In this document: positions 47,015 to 59,143 of the stretch, one piece after another
Numbering within the stretch: the first letter of the stretch is position 1
Layout of the letters: each line of letters starts with the position of its first letter
Source of the DNA: Zygnema cylindricum
Taxonomy: Eukaryota; Streptophyta; Zygnematophyceae; Zygnematales; Zygnemataceae
Length of the DNA: 64,000 nt
Direction of reading: 5' to 3'
Assembly: GCA_037447655.1 (NCBI GenBank)
Contig: JBBHKE010001483.1
Location: forward strand, 1-64,000
Translations under genes and position numbers: made by a program
The notes under the pieces: generated by a model
The model's database searches: none
The model's input: only the letters and a program-made list of their open reading frames with translations
What the model was told of the DNA's origin: nothing

Positions 47015-47160
47015 AAAGTATGGACGCGAAATATGGTTTGGCGCAGCGCGATTTCCGGAGTGTTCCGAGCGATATGTTTCGTTTCGTGCGTATGCACGCG
47101 ATTTCGGGAGTATCGACGCGAAGTATCGTTTGGCGCCGAATCGCGATTTCCGGGAGTATT
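47015..47160. repeat. Imperfect 97-bp duplication
   Basis: The motif GACGCGAAATATGGTTTGGCG followed by GCGATTTCCGG(G)AGT occurs at about 47021 and again at about 47118. Confidence 0.7.
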
Positions 47161-50100
47161 GGCGACACTTTGATACCTTCTATTTAGTTAAGTCGCAAAC
47201 CCATGTAGGTTCGCTGATACATGTAGTTAGGGAGGGTTTTTACCCTCGGACAGTGGATGTTGTCAGGCGTACGGCAGATGATGTTGGCCGCCTATTGGCC
47301 AACATCTTAAGTAGTTTCATACATGTTAGACTAGACGTAGGCTAATTTTGCTTAGGCCTAGCGTAGCTCTTACTTAGCCTAATTCTCAAACTTAGAGAAT
47401 TTAGCTTTTGGACAAGAATTTTCTCTTGGCAGCGGAGCTTTTCTCTTGCTCTCACTCTCACCGATTGCCCATGTGTCTTTCTTCTCCTTGCTAGCTAGCT
47501 GTAGAGGCTAGATAGAGTAAGACTATTCTCCTTGTTTTTTTGCCCTCGTTTTTAATCCACACGGCCTAAGGCCACGTCCGAAAGGTTTCCCTCCAAAGTT
47601 TGTCATTTGGTGGAAGTGTGAGATTGGCGATCGTGAGGGAGCACATCTAGACCTTGCTGTGCCTTCCTCGGGCAGCTTGACGGTTTGGTTGTGTTGTGTG
47701 TGCCTTGTTTGTATTTCGGTTGGCTTGAAAGGAGTGTATTTTTTATCGGATTTGGATTTTCCCTTATTCCGGTTTGAATATTTCTTGCTTTGCTGTCGTA
47801 ACGAGATAACTCTTGAAGAGAATGTGATAAAGACCAGAGAGCCTAGTGGCTACCTCCTGGCTTAGCATTAATTATTGGGTTCACTTCACTCTAGGGGAGT
47901 ATTCTTCCCCTTCTTTCTTGGGTCATTTTCACCTTTGTTCCTTCTCATGGTGTATATATTTTTTTGACTTTTCATATTTATTTCCGTTGTTGTATATGTT
48001 TGTGAGCATGACTTTGCTGGTTGTGATGCATGTTTGCTTGCTTGCCTCTCATGCACGATAGCTAAGTGTTATATATTTTTTTTTATTTATTTACCATGTT
48101 AAGTAATATATCTATGCAATTTTTCCCTCTCTGACCACTTCCTCCCAAACCTCGTAATAAAAATTCCACTCGTCTCATGTCGTAGGTGTCAAAACCATTT
48201 TGCGGATGAAGACGGTTACAACCGCTATACGAAAAGTTGTGCATTTTTAAGGCCTTTGGTAATCATTCGTCGGGTAACCTTGCTCTACTCTGTTACACTA
48301 GATTTATATCTGACCTACAAACCAATGTTACTTTTCATAAGTGATTTTGATGTTTTGGTACCTATACTTTTTGGATTATTTCAATCACGGTTATAAACTC
48401 ATCCACTTATAACTATCTAAATATTAATAACCATAATTTTTACGATTCAACAAACGTCGTTTTCTTCATTTTTTTCTTTTATTTTCTCTTATGATACTTG
48501 TTTTACCAAATCTTAGGGGTGATAGTAAGGCTCGAGAGAATTTCGCTTCTTGCCAATATTTTGTTCAAGGTGGGTGAAAAGCCTTTGATGTCGAGTATAT
48601 GGATATTATGGTTATAATTTTTGTTACACCTCTTGGTCTACCTTCACCATCAGATGTCGCATTTATTTGTCATCGTGTATTTTCTTAGTCAAATTTCATG
48701 GGTTGGGCCCTCCAACTATTGAGGTTCGGTCCTCAGTCTTTTGTGACTTGGGTTGGTCCCCTAACTATTGAGGTTAGGTCATCAGTCTTTAATGACAGTC
48801 GAGTCCTTAGAGCGCTTTATCCACGACACCTACCTCATTATATCTTTCGATTTGTACCTTTGAGCCTTTTTAGGGTCTTATTTAATATTGAGATGCGCTG
48901 TTACCGCTTTCCCTTCTTGCTTCTTTTTTTTGGCAACAAACGACACCCTTATCGCTGACCAAATTGACGAAGTTGTATCCGCCTGTAATGTTTTCAAATA
49001 TTGTTGGAAAAACTCAACATTTTTGTGCTATGTTATAAATGCGTTAATTGCGCGCTTGGTGATGTTTTTTTTTCTATTCGTCATCCTGGTTTTCAAACTC
49101 CTCCTCCATCCTATGGTAGTCGTATGTGTTGGTTGCCAACTTAGTTTTTATACTATTGTGATCCAACTTGATTTTTTTTTTCATATAAACGATATTCCCT
49201 TATTGACGTCCTCTACACTTTGTTCAATGATGGGTATTTTTTACCTCGAGTTTGGGCCTACAACTTGCATTAAAACATCATCTAATGTTTTTATTAAGGG
49301 GTTGGTTTACTAACTACTCCACTTGTGACGGTTGTTGCCTATATGGTGTTTTATCCTCTCCATTCTTGCCTCTGGTTTGTTGGCGAGAGATACTCTTATT
49401 CTTTTTACCGTTGTTTGTTGAGTTTTGGACGGTGCAAAAAAATTGAACCGCCATTAAAAGAAAGTCATCCATTGTATCTCTTTCTATATAATCTTACTTT
49501 TTATTATTAGTCTCGTCACGCGCAACCATTCTAACATGTCGAGCCGCTTGACGAGCGATTATATTCGAGGTAAGGTTTTCCAAACCATGTCTCAATATTT
49601 AAGACATGCACCATCAAGTGGTGTAATATCAATCTGATTTGAAATAATAATATATACAACCTCACGTCGAGCAGAATATCCCTTTTAAAGAACGATAGTC
49701 ACAATGGTGTGGTAAATGGTGTGATGTGTCTACACTTACTCGCGACATGGGAACAACAAAAAAAACAAATATTATCGAGACAAAGACACGGTCACCTAAG
49801 CAAAAAAATGAGCCAAGTAAAAGTGAATGATCGAGGTTGAGCCGTAACTTGAGGATATTGGTGAATTGAGCACGGATGAAATGTAGATTGGATAATATAC
49901 GTGCAACTAACATCGAAACTTTTGAACTAGGCCCACTTCAAGAGAAAAAGTTTATGTTAATGTTTATTATGGCTTTACATTAAGTTCTATCGTCTTTTAG
50001 TCGCCTGTTGCGGTTAGGGATAGTGAGCGTGTTGAAAAACTCTCTCAGCGTGCTTCCCCGAGCTTGTGGGACTTAAAAGGTTGCCTTTTGAAGATATTTA

Positions 50101-50430
50101 CTTATGTTGAGGATTGGTTAAGTAGGGTCGGTTTACGCACACTATTGTGTCATTGCTTTTGAATGCCATTATTTTATGTATGATTATTTGTGTGTTTGTT
50201 TGTTTTTCCATGGTGTTTAAATAACTTGTTTCACCCCATATTTAAATATTTTGTTTTTGCTTTCATGCCCATTTTTGTTCCGTTCCCATGTGTGATGGTC
50301 TACCATTGCTTTTTCTTGATAAGGTCATGTACTTAGATTGTTTACCATCGAGCTTTCTAAATAAAGCCTTTTTCATTTTTTTATTAGAGTTCATCACTTT
50401 AGATGGGTGACCATGGTTTTACCCCAAAAT
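47160..50430. other. Unrecognised non-coding stretch
   Basis: This 3.3-kb region has no recognisable protein domain. Frames are at most about 140 codons and hydrophobic or Phe/Cys-rich in composition, typical of T-rich non-coding DNA. A duplicated phrase (CCTCAGTCTTTTGTGACTTGGG-like and CATCAGTCTTTAATGAC) near 48720-48800 is the only local repeat I noticed. It could be an old, decayed transposon. Confidence 0.45.
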
Positions 50431-50440
50431 TACAAAATAG

Positions 50441-50769
50441 TAGTGTTACGCATCGTTAGCATTTTGACGATAACGGATATGTAGCTTTTTTTTACCTACC
50501 GATAATCGATTTTTATTGGTCGGTACTTCATGCATATGGTTCCGTACTTCGTACATAGAATACCGTACCCCGACGTAAATTTTTGTTTTACTCCCCTCCC
50601 CGGGGTATATATCTGTTATTGGTGGTTATCGTGCCAATATATTGTCATTTATCGACGTCAATATATAATAACGATGTATCAAAACTGATCAGACCGTATC
50701 CATAACAATAATCGATATGTCGGTTATCAACCTTTTCGGCGATCGGAAACTCACCGAGACACAACATTA
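50441..50769. mobile_element. hAT-like TATCG-rich element (short, decayed)
   Basis: The left TAGTGTTACGCATCG and the right CGAGACACAACATTA are inverted relatives of the 17-kb element. Flanks CAAAATAG and CAAACTAC agree at 6 of 8 positions, a decayed 8-bp duplication. Confidence 0.65.
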
Positions 50770-50781
50770 CAAACTACAGTA

Positions 50782-51329
50782 CACCGTCAATCGCTACTAG
50801 AGTATATAACGCCAATTCGGTGCCCTTTTTTCAAAAAAAACCCGAAATCCAATCCATAATTCTAATTTTTCCATTATTATAATCATGGTTTTTTTCCAAT
50901 TAACGTTAATAATGGAAGTACACTGCGATGGAAATAGTGTGGCGTAAGGACAAGATATTTCCGTACGAGATGGTACTTTTTGAATTACAAATGCATAAAA
51001 AGACACTTAACATTATTGCGCACACATTTGAATGTGCACTGGGAGAAAGAGACGCAAACTCGTCGACAAAAATCACGTTCTCATATGTTCGTCCGTCGAT
51101 CGTGTGAGCAACGCGACGGCGTACGAATTGTCAGATTTTGTACGAATACAGATATTACTGTAGACATTGAAAGGGCGGGTATTTATTATTCAGGACAACC
51201 CAAATTACAGTTAGGGATTAATTAGTATATATACATTTTTAAAAAATAAAAATAATTCTCGATTAGTGTTAATATCACTATTTTTTTTTTACGTTATTTA
51301 TTCCTTTACTCTAATAGCGATTGACGGTC
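50782..51329. mobile_element. CACCG-family MITE (variant ends)
   Basis: The left CACCGTCAATCGCTACTAG and the right CTAATAGCGATTGACGGTC are inverted and flanked by TA (50780-50781 and 51330-51331). It is 548 bp and non-coding. Confidence 0.75.
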
Positions 51330-51336
51330 TACAGTA

Positions 51337-51837
51337 CACCGCGAATCGTAATTAGAGTAAATTACTCTAATTCGGTCGCTCGAAATTTGGACTCTATCAC
51401 ATGAAATAGAGTAAATGATTCTAATTTTTTCATTATTCTAATAAAGGTAAAGTTTAATTAGCGTTTTTAATTATAATATAGGTTCGTTTTAAATAGTGTG
51501 GAGTATGGACGACCTCATACAATGCAAAATTGTACTTTATTAAGTAAAAAAGTACAAATAATTATTTAATACAGGCCGTTATCATGTAACTGCGTTTTAA
51601 CAAACCGCGTAGTGCAAACGTCATAGTGACGATAAACTGTACGTTTTGCCAAATTCTGTACGAATACCTTATTTACAGTATAGGATATTAGCGTGCCAAA
51701 TTAGAGTACTTAAATAAATTAGAGTAAATTTCATAGTTGAAACAGCTCTATCACATAAATTAGAGTTTATTACTCTAATTGTTTTTTTTAGTTTTTGTAC
51801 TCTAATTTTTTCATTGCTCTAATTACGATTCGTGATG
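51337..51837. mobile_element. MITE A, CACCG/AATTAGAG family (501 bp)
   Basis: The ends CACCGCGAATCGTAATTAG and CTAATTACGATTCGTGATG are flanked by TA on both sides (51335-51336 and 51838-51839). It is inverted relative to MITE B, to which it is closely related along its length. The right TA is shared with the start of the next element. Confidence 0.85.
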
Positions 51838-51839
51838 TA

Positions 51840-52878
51840 CACCGCGAATCGTCATTACACCGCGCATCGTAATTAGAGTAATGAAAAAATTAGAGTAAAA
51901 AAAGATAAAAAAATAATTAGAGTAATTTACTCTAGTTTATGTGATAGAACTGTTTCAGAAAGGAATTTACTCTAATTTGTGCGGTGTACTCTAATTTGGC
52001 AAGTTGATATCCTCTACTGTAAATAAGGTACTCGTAGAGAATCTGACAAAACGTACAGTTTATCGTCACTATGACGTTTGCACTACGCAGATTGTTAAAA
52101 CGCAGTTACATGATAATGGCTTGTATTAAATCATTATTTGTATTTTTTTTATTTATAAAAGTACAATTTTGCACGGACGGACATCATCCGTACTCCACAC
52201 TATTTAAAACGAACATATAATAGAATTAAAAACGCTAATAAAACCTTACCTTAAATAGTATAATGAAAAAATTAGAATCATTTACTCTATTTGATGTGAT
52301 AGAGTCGAAATTTCGAGCGACCGAATTAGAGTAATTTACTCTAATTACGATTCGCGGTGTAGTGTCAAAGTCACTAATTTGGGTTCTTAAAATTTTGATT
52401 TTCTTCCTCAAATATGATACATGATTTTAATTTTTCCTTGACGTTAATTAAAGTACCGTACAAAATAGCGTAAAGAACAAAAGTACATTAAGATATAAAT
52501 AGTGTGGTGTACGGTCGACGTTAGACTGTAGATAAATGTACCTTTTCAAGTAAAAATTTCACATAAAATGAATTAAATCAAACGCGCACGCATAGGAACG
52601 TGCGCTAAGAAAACGGGATTATTCTGACACGTAAATTAGTCTGACATGTACGGATATTTGAATTTCACGACGACGTACGATTTCAAATATTTTGTAAGGA
52701 TACATATAATAATGTATATAATCGTACGGTGAATATTCCATTTTTGATGTTCCCAATTTAGCATAATGCCGAAATTAGAATATACCTTAAAAAAAAAAAA
52801 AAAATCTTAATTAGCACCAGTTACGGTAAATTTTATTCAACACTATTTAAACTTTGACACTAATAACGATTCGCGGTG
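51840..52878. mobile_element. Family-1 MITE interrupted within its left terminal repeat
   Basis: The left end CACCGCGAATCGTCATTA (51840-51857) is separated from its continuation GTGTCAAAGTC (52362 onward) by MITE B. The right end is CTAATAACGATTCGCGGTG, followed by TA. Removing MITE B and one TA gives about 535 bp, matching the uninterrupted 539-bp copy at 58124-58662. Confidence 0.85.
51858..52359. mobile_element. MITE B, CACCG/AATTAGAG family (502 bp), nested
   Basis: Its ends CACCGCGCATCGTAATTAG and CTAATTACGATTCGCGGTG are flanked by TA at 51856-51857 and 52360-52361. It is inserted in the left terminal repeat of the family-1 element. MITE A (inverted) and MITE C are the same size within one base. 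Confidence 0.87.
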
Positions 52879-53496
52879 TACAGTATGGTATTGTAGTTTT
52901 GGGTACACATTGTACTCATAACTAGATAGATAAGTCTAATTGCGATAGCGATAGACGGTGTCCTGTCCAATACCGTACTATCAAGGTTGCCTTTTTAGTT
53001 TTTTGGTGAAGAAATACGGGAAGGGGAAACGAGGGTGGCGTTCCATCAGAGGAAAAGTGGGGTAGTTTATAGAAATTCGCGCCGATCCGTACGACTTTTT
53101 TTTTTTTTAAGAGAAAAACACTACAGAGAATCTTGCCAAAAATCTCTAAAGTTCTTGAAGTTAACAATGACGGTTGGATATTCATGTGCAAAGCGTTCAC
53201 TTCATTTTTTTAATGAGGTGGGTTGTCAAGCTACAAAAAAAAATGAGTCGCGACACGTTGGACGATTAGGCTACGTGTCACGATGGACTACTAATGAGAT
53301 TACAAAAATTTGCATAGGATATGCACCTTTCAAATTGCAACCGAAAAAAAATAAAAAATCTCGTAATGCTCCTTCATCGCGCTATTTCTGAAAACGCTAT
53401 TTCTGAAAACTCTCTTTTGTCACACTATTTGTGGGAAAAGACTTTCGTCATGTTCGAAAACAATAACCCTAAAAAATGAGCTGGCGTAGAAGACTA

Positions 53497-53997
53497 CACT
53501 GCGCATCGTAATTAGAGTAATGAAAAAAGTAGAGTAAAAAAAGAGAAAAAAATAATTAGAGTAATTTACTCTAATTTATGTGATAGAGCTGTTTCAAAAA
53601 GGAATTTACTCTAATTTATGCGGTGTACTCTAATTTGGCAAGTTAATATCCTCTAATGTAAATAAGGTATTCGTACAGAATCTGACAAAACGTACAGTTT
53701 ATCGTCACTATGACGTTCGCACTACGCGTTTTGTTAAAATGCAGTTACATGATAATGGCCTGTATTATATCATTATTTGTACTTTTTTACTTATAAAAGT
53801 ACAATTTTGCACGGTCGGACGTCGTCCGTACTCCACACTATTTAAAACGAACATATATTAGAAGTAAAAACGCTAATTAAACCTTACCTAAATTAGAATA
53901 ATGAAAAAATTAGAATCGATTACTCTATTTGATGTGATAGAGTCAAAATTTCGAGCGACCGAATTAGAGTAATTTACTCTAATTACGATTCGCGGTG
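53497..53997. mobile_element. MITE C, CACCG/AATTAGAG family (501 bp)
   Basis: The ends CACTGCGCATCGTAATTAG and CTAATTACGATTCGCGGTG are flanked by TA (53495-53496 and 53998-53999). It is very similar to MITE B throughout. Confidence 0.88.
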
Positions 53998-54086
53998 TAG
54001 CGTCTGCAAAAAGTACAAAAGTTATGTCGTGCATGTACATGGAACTCAAATAAAGATTTGAAGTTAAATTTGTAGTGTGAAAAATC

Positions 54087-54931
54087 AAGTGTTGTGTATC
54101 AGTAAGGATTTGCCGATAACCGATATGAGCCTTTTTTCGGGTTGCCGATAATCAATATATTGGTATGATATATCTTTATTGGTGTAATCGTCGATAATTA
54201 ACCAATAATATCGGTTGTTTATCGGCGATAACACTGATATCGATAACTATCGGCAATCTCTATACGGACCGTAGAGATAATTGTACGGCCAGTACACTCA
54301 ACATTACGTGTTATTCCGCGGACGCGTCGCGGACCTCCTTTCTCCCGATTTCGGTAAAAAATCGCGATATTTCCTTGATTATTTATAATTCAAAGGGGTT
54401 GTACTTGGTTTCCTTACTCCCATACTCGTCTTGAATGTCCTTTTGACTGTTATTTTTTTTTTGCAAGGTTAGTTACGTCTTCATATCACTTCCATGGTGG
54501 CAGTAAATGGCGGCAATATGACAAATTCGTTCGTCTTTTCTGTTCGTTTGTATGTCTGTTTTTCGAAAAAGTTTGATATATAAATTTACAATGTAATTTA
54601 ACTTTCCCGTTTCAGTACTATAGTTTTATAACTATAAAGTATTATTTTAAGTTTGTGGACGTTTATGTGCTGCGTTGTCCGTAATCAATTTCAGTTAAAC
54701 AGGTATAGAACAGATTCATTATACGTGGCATGCGACGCTTTATAAAGTCAATAATATTATATAGTATGTTATATAGTACTATTGTATGCATACTATATTT
54801 TTTTAAAGTTATCGCCGATATGGAATTTGTTGGTCTCTTAACGATATATCGGGAACTCTGACGGTTCGATAACCGATAATTTATCGGTATCAGTAATATG
54901 GCGATAAATTTTTTATCGATACACAACATTG
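54087..54931. mobile_element. hAT-like TATCG-rich element, perfect 8-bp target duplication
   Basis: The 845-bp element from AAGTGTTGTGTATCAGTAA to TATCGATACACAACATTG is flanked by GAAAAATC on both sides (54079-54086 and 54932-54939). The interior has the same CCGATAACCGATATG and TATCGGCGATAAC motifs as the 17-kb copy. Confidence 0.87.
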
Positions 54932-56031
54932 GAAAAATCTTTCAGTATATTCAATATCGGATCGTAACCTACTTGATGCCACTCAATTTGTAACACGTGG
55001 TTAACAAACTCAAGGCGATGGAACATCGTCTAAGGGTATGTCGCCATGTATTAAAGTATCGACTTTTTCCTGTCGTTTTCTCCAAAAACGCAGTTTCGTC
55101 CGAGAAAAAAATTAGTTGTACAAAAAAATAAAATCTTCAAAAGTACACCAAATGTCAAGTCGATACATTGAATGCATTTCGTGTTTGTCGTCATGTTAAC
55201 GCATTTTTGCGTTTTTTTTTTCGACCCCCGGGCAAGAGACCTAGCCCGTCAAAAAACCTCATCAGAAATCGCCTCGCGATTCGATTTAAAGGAAAGTATC
55301 ACCTAAACAATGAATGAAAAACGGTCCACGCACGCGCCACACGAGTGGGAAACTTTTAGGACGATGGAGAGCACTCGCTATTTTTCTCTCTACCCGTCAC
55401 GTGCATGTACGGAAAAGACGAGCATTTACGAAAAAAAAATTGTAGGGGTCAAAGACCTCCACTTTCATTCATGGGTCCTTTGCAAAATTTTGCGCCGTCG
55501 TCGCCTCTCCCCTCTCCCTCTTACACTATCACTTTTATCTCTCACTTTTTAGAATGTGGCTTGACAATACTGGTACGAAATGAAAGATATTTGAAAGATT
55601 TTTCCTTTGAATACCTTTGTGTAATTTTATGCCAAATCGAGTGAGAAAAGTAAAAAAAACGAAATCGGATAGCCATGGCATGAAATTATTGAATTTGTGA
55701 CGTCGACGTTGTCACAATGTCGCAAACCCTAAACATCTACAATGTCACAAAATTACAAAAATCTAAACGTCTACAACTGTCGTTGTTTTTGTTGATGTCA
55801 CCAACTGTTTCGTAGTCGTCTTCACCCGTCACAAAGTTGTACCTATGTCTACAATCGTCGATTTTATTTTCGCACAATAGACGCTCTTCAAAATAGTACG
55901 GAGAATCTCACTACAGTCCAAAATACTTTGTCAAGGTATAGATTACATGGGGAAATGCCATAAAATGTAACTGCCCGTAGAGTAGGCCGTACGATTACTG
56001 AATTTCAGAATTTCCTGATGGAACGCCACCC

Positions 56032-57646
56032 TGAGACGTCGCTCAATAGAAATTGTTCATGGCGATTCAGGACTCGTACCACTCGAAAGTCTGCAAACAT
56101 TCCGTGCTAAACTTGCACGCCATAATATATGAGAAATGGAGCACGTTTGGTGGACTCAGCACAAAATACCATAATATGTTCAAATCATATTTTACGCACG
56201 ATTCAAACGAGCGAATAATGCGTAGAAATCGGAGAGGTCAATTTGAAAAAATCAATGTTGATTGTGATTCTGTACTATTCCGTACATGTAAGAAAATGTG
56301 AATTTTACATGTACCGCCATTTGTACATTTCCGTACAATTTCCGTCTCTTTTCGTAATTGTCCGTACATTTATGGTACAATTCCGTACATTTATCATAAA
56401 ATTTATGTTCATTTTACCGGATAGAAAGTACTAATAAATGCAACATATCTTTTGGTCAAATTCCGTACATTTCTCATAAAAAACTTTAGAATCACCGTAA
56501 AATATCGTACAATTTAATCGCGCGATTTGAACAACTATCTGAAATACTCACACTTTTGATCAAAGATGTTTCATTCATAGTATACACAAGATTGAAAAAC
56601 ATGAAAAAGAATGCATATGCGCATTTTTCAAAATATTATATTTTTAAAAATGCGTTGACCGACTTTGACTTAATTATAAAATAAAAATACAAAAAACTCG
56701 AAAACATTTAATCAAATTGAAATGTATTACAACAACTTAGGGTGCGTCTCCATGTACTTGAAACTTAGATAATTTACTTTGTTTTTTTGCGCAGATCCAA
56801 GGGACCTGGATTTCGGGTGTCCTTATGTGTACCAAACGAAGTTGTCACTTAAGGGCGTGACAATTGTAGACGTCGAGAATGCCAGTGACGGCTGTCGAGA
56901 GTGTACAATCTGTGATGACGCACGTTATTTTTTGTAACTCCTTGTGACGTCGCATGACTTTTCTTGACATTGTAGACGTATCGCCATCCAGCCTCTGCAG
57001 TTTCACGGTTGAAGAAGATGCAATTTGCCTTTGCGTCTCTTGTCCGCTCGATGTGAAACGACATCAGATCTTGAGACCCCTGGCGAAAAAAAATCGGTAC
57101 CAAGCGCAAACGGACAAAACCAAATAAATAGTGTACTTTGTTTTGTCGTACCTGAACGCAAACGGACAAAACATAGCGGATCTTGCACTTTTCGTCGTCG
57201 CTTGAATTCTTTTGAAAATTTTTGAAAAAAATTTACACGTGCGACTATGTGTTTATGTTTGTTTTTTGAAAATTATTTGTTTTAAATCACATCTTCCTTG
57301 TGTTTTAAATAATAGTTTGAAGATGACGTTTTTTGGCGTGGCCGTGGGTTGAAGAACACAAAACGACAACATGTAGTACATCTTAAATTCGAGGATGAGG
57401 CAAAATCTACTTTTTATTTTCTCTATTTTTTTGTACGGTTGAAACTTACGCGGTACGGCTCTAAGTTTTACAAGAAAACGAATGAAAAAAACCCTTACTT
57501 AAGCACATGGAGACGCACCTTTAAACTAGTAATCGAAAGTTTGAATTCCAAATCCAATTAAAATTCGCTCGCGGAAATGAAGGAATGTTTTTTTTTTTTT
57601 AATTCTGTACATTCTGTACGTCTGTACAATTTCCACCCTTAAAAAC
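56032..57646. other. Unrecognised non-coding stretch
   Basis: Repeated TCCGTACATTT and TCCGTACAATTT phrases occur between 56320 and 56520, and CGCAAACGGACAAAAC occurs twice at 57106-57175. A 106-codon frame at 57169-56849 (minus) resembles nothing known to me. No gene is supported. Confidence 0.45.
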
Positions 57647-58702
57647 CATAGATGTCCAATTCGTACGGATATGGGCTTTATTCCGAAAACTACGTAATAT
57701 TCGCTTGTTTCGTAAATTTTGTAAGTTTCATCTGTACGAAAAATTGTACGGACATTTAAAAAAAAAGACGTTCCTTCATTTGCGCGTGCGTATTTTTATC
57801 TGTCCTCCACTCCGTCTTCAGAAGGAAGTCGTTGTTGGAGACGCCGTAAATTCCGTTGCTCGCCGCTAGTTCGTTACACTTTTCAGTTTTGCTTCATTTG
57901 CGCTCGTATTTTCTTTGTCCTCCACTCCCTCTTCAGAAGCAAGCCGCCATTGGAGACGCCGTAAATTCCGCCGCTTGCCGCTAGTTCATTGCACTTTTCA
58001 GTATTTTAGGGTATTGAATATTTAAAAATTTTGAAATCTGAAAGTCAAAAAAAAGTACGAACTTTACGACTAATTTTATAAAATTTGAAATTGTTTTATG
58101 CGCACTGTACGTAGTAATCGTTACACCGCGAATCGTTATTAGTGTCAAAGTCACTAATTTGGGTTCTTAAAATTTTGATTTTTTTCCTCAAATAGGATAC
58201 ATGATTTTAATTTTTCCTTGACGTTAATTAAGGTACCGTACAAAATAGCGTAATGAATGAAAGTACAATAATATATAAATAGCGTGGTGTACGGTCAATA
58301 TCAGACCGTACATAAATGTACCTTTTCAAGTGAAAATTATAAAATAATTGAAATAAATCAGACGCGCACGCATAGGAACGTGCGCTAAAAAAACGGGATT
58401 ATTCTGACACGTAAATTAGTCTGACATGTACGGATATTTGAATTTCACGACGACGTACGATTTCAAATATTTTGTAAGGATACATATAATAATGTATATA
58501 ATCGTACGGTGAATATTTCATTTTTGCTGTTCCCAAATTAGCATAATGCCGAAATTAGAATACACCTTTTAAAAAAAAAATAAAAAAATCTTAATTAGCA
58601 TCAATTACGGTAAATTTTATTCAACACTATTTAAACTTTGACACTAATAACGATTTGCGGTGTAGTTTACTCCGTGCGTTTTATGCGCATAGGACATCTA
58701 TG
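57647..58702. mobile_element. CATAGATG family, copy B, with a nested MITE
   Basis: The ends CATAGATGTCC and GGACATCTATG are flanked by TTAAAAAC (57639-57646) and TAAAAAAC (58703-58710), 7 of 8 identical. Internal sequence (CTACGTAATATTCGCTTGTTTCG; GGAGACGCCGTAAATTCCG) matches copy A at 16168-16952. The MITE at 58124-58662 interrupts it. Confidence 0.8.
58124..58662. mobile_element. Family-1 MITE, intact (539 bp), TA target duplication
   Basis: The ends CACCGCGAATCGTTATTAG and CTAATAACGATTTGCGGTG are flanked by TA (58122-58123, 58663-58664). The interior closely matches 52362-52878, and a GTGTCAAAGT arm extends the terminal repeat to about 28 bp. Copy A of the host element (about 16916) shows the corresponding unoccupied site. 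Confidence 0.9.
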
Positions 58703-58710
58703 TAAAAAAC

Positions 58711-59143
58711 CCAAAAAAACCCAAAAAAAACATACATTCCGTACGCTCGTACAATTTTAATCCGTACACTCAGTCCGTACACGAAAAGTATGCGAATTTA
58801 ACGAAAAGTTAAAAAACCCTAAAAATAACGCATAATCGTAAAAATTTCAAAATTTTAACGAATGAAACCTCTATGCTTTTGATTCATATGACTCGTGTCT
58901 ACTTCATTCCCTTTCGTTTCGGCCAACGTTCAAGTTTGGTTTCCACTTTTCCAGCAAGCGCCTGGAATGATCGCACGGAAAAACCGCACTTTTTACTCAT
59001 TAGACCCCGTCTCTACTTCTTGCCGTGTCGTTTCGTTTCGTTTCGGTGAAGGGATGTTTTCATTGTTTTGTTTCTCAGCAAGCCCCTGAATATGATTGCC
59101 AGTTAGGGTTTTTTATAGTTTTTGTTTTTTTTGCAACCCACCC
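58711..59143 (+). promoter_or_regulatory. Upstream region of the CDKC gene
   Basis: About 430 bp between the transposon and the start codon. AAAACCCTAAAA (58815) and TTAGGGTTTTT (59104) are telo-box-like motifs common near plant start sites. The sequence near 58900-59090 carries two similar blocks built on TCGTTTCGG...TTTCCAGCAAGCGCCTG. I see no clear TATA box. Confidence 0.4.

Larger units (their letters stand above)
53033..56031. mobile_element. Harbinger-like element with two nested insertions
   Basis: Perfect 17-bp inverted ends GGGTGGCGTTCCATCAG enclose 2999 bp. Flanking triplets CGA and TGA match at 2 of 3 positions. The left part (ACTACAGAGAATCTTGCC, TTAACAATGACGGTTGGAT) matches 30060-30120 in the 29961-30693 element. 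It contains MITE C and an hAT-like element, and still has about 1.6 kb of its own after removing them. No transposase is recognised. Confidence 0.7.

Noticed and set aside
52362-52878. Family-1 MITE first read as a copy that had lost its left terminal repeat
   Set aside because: The missing 18 bp are present at 51840-51857 on the far side of MITE B, so it is complete but interrupted.
56849-57169. 106-codon minus-strand frame
   Set aside because: No recognisable domain, no splice partners, and flanked by repeats; coding status cannot be supported.
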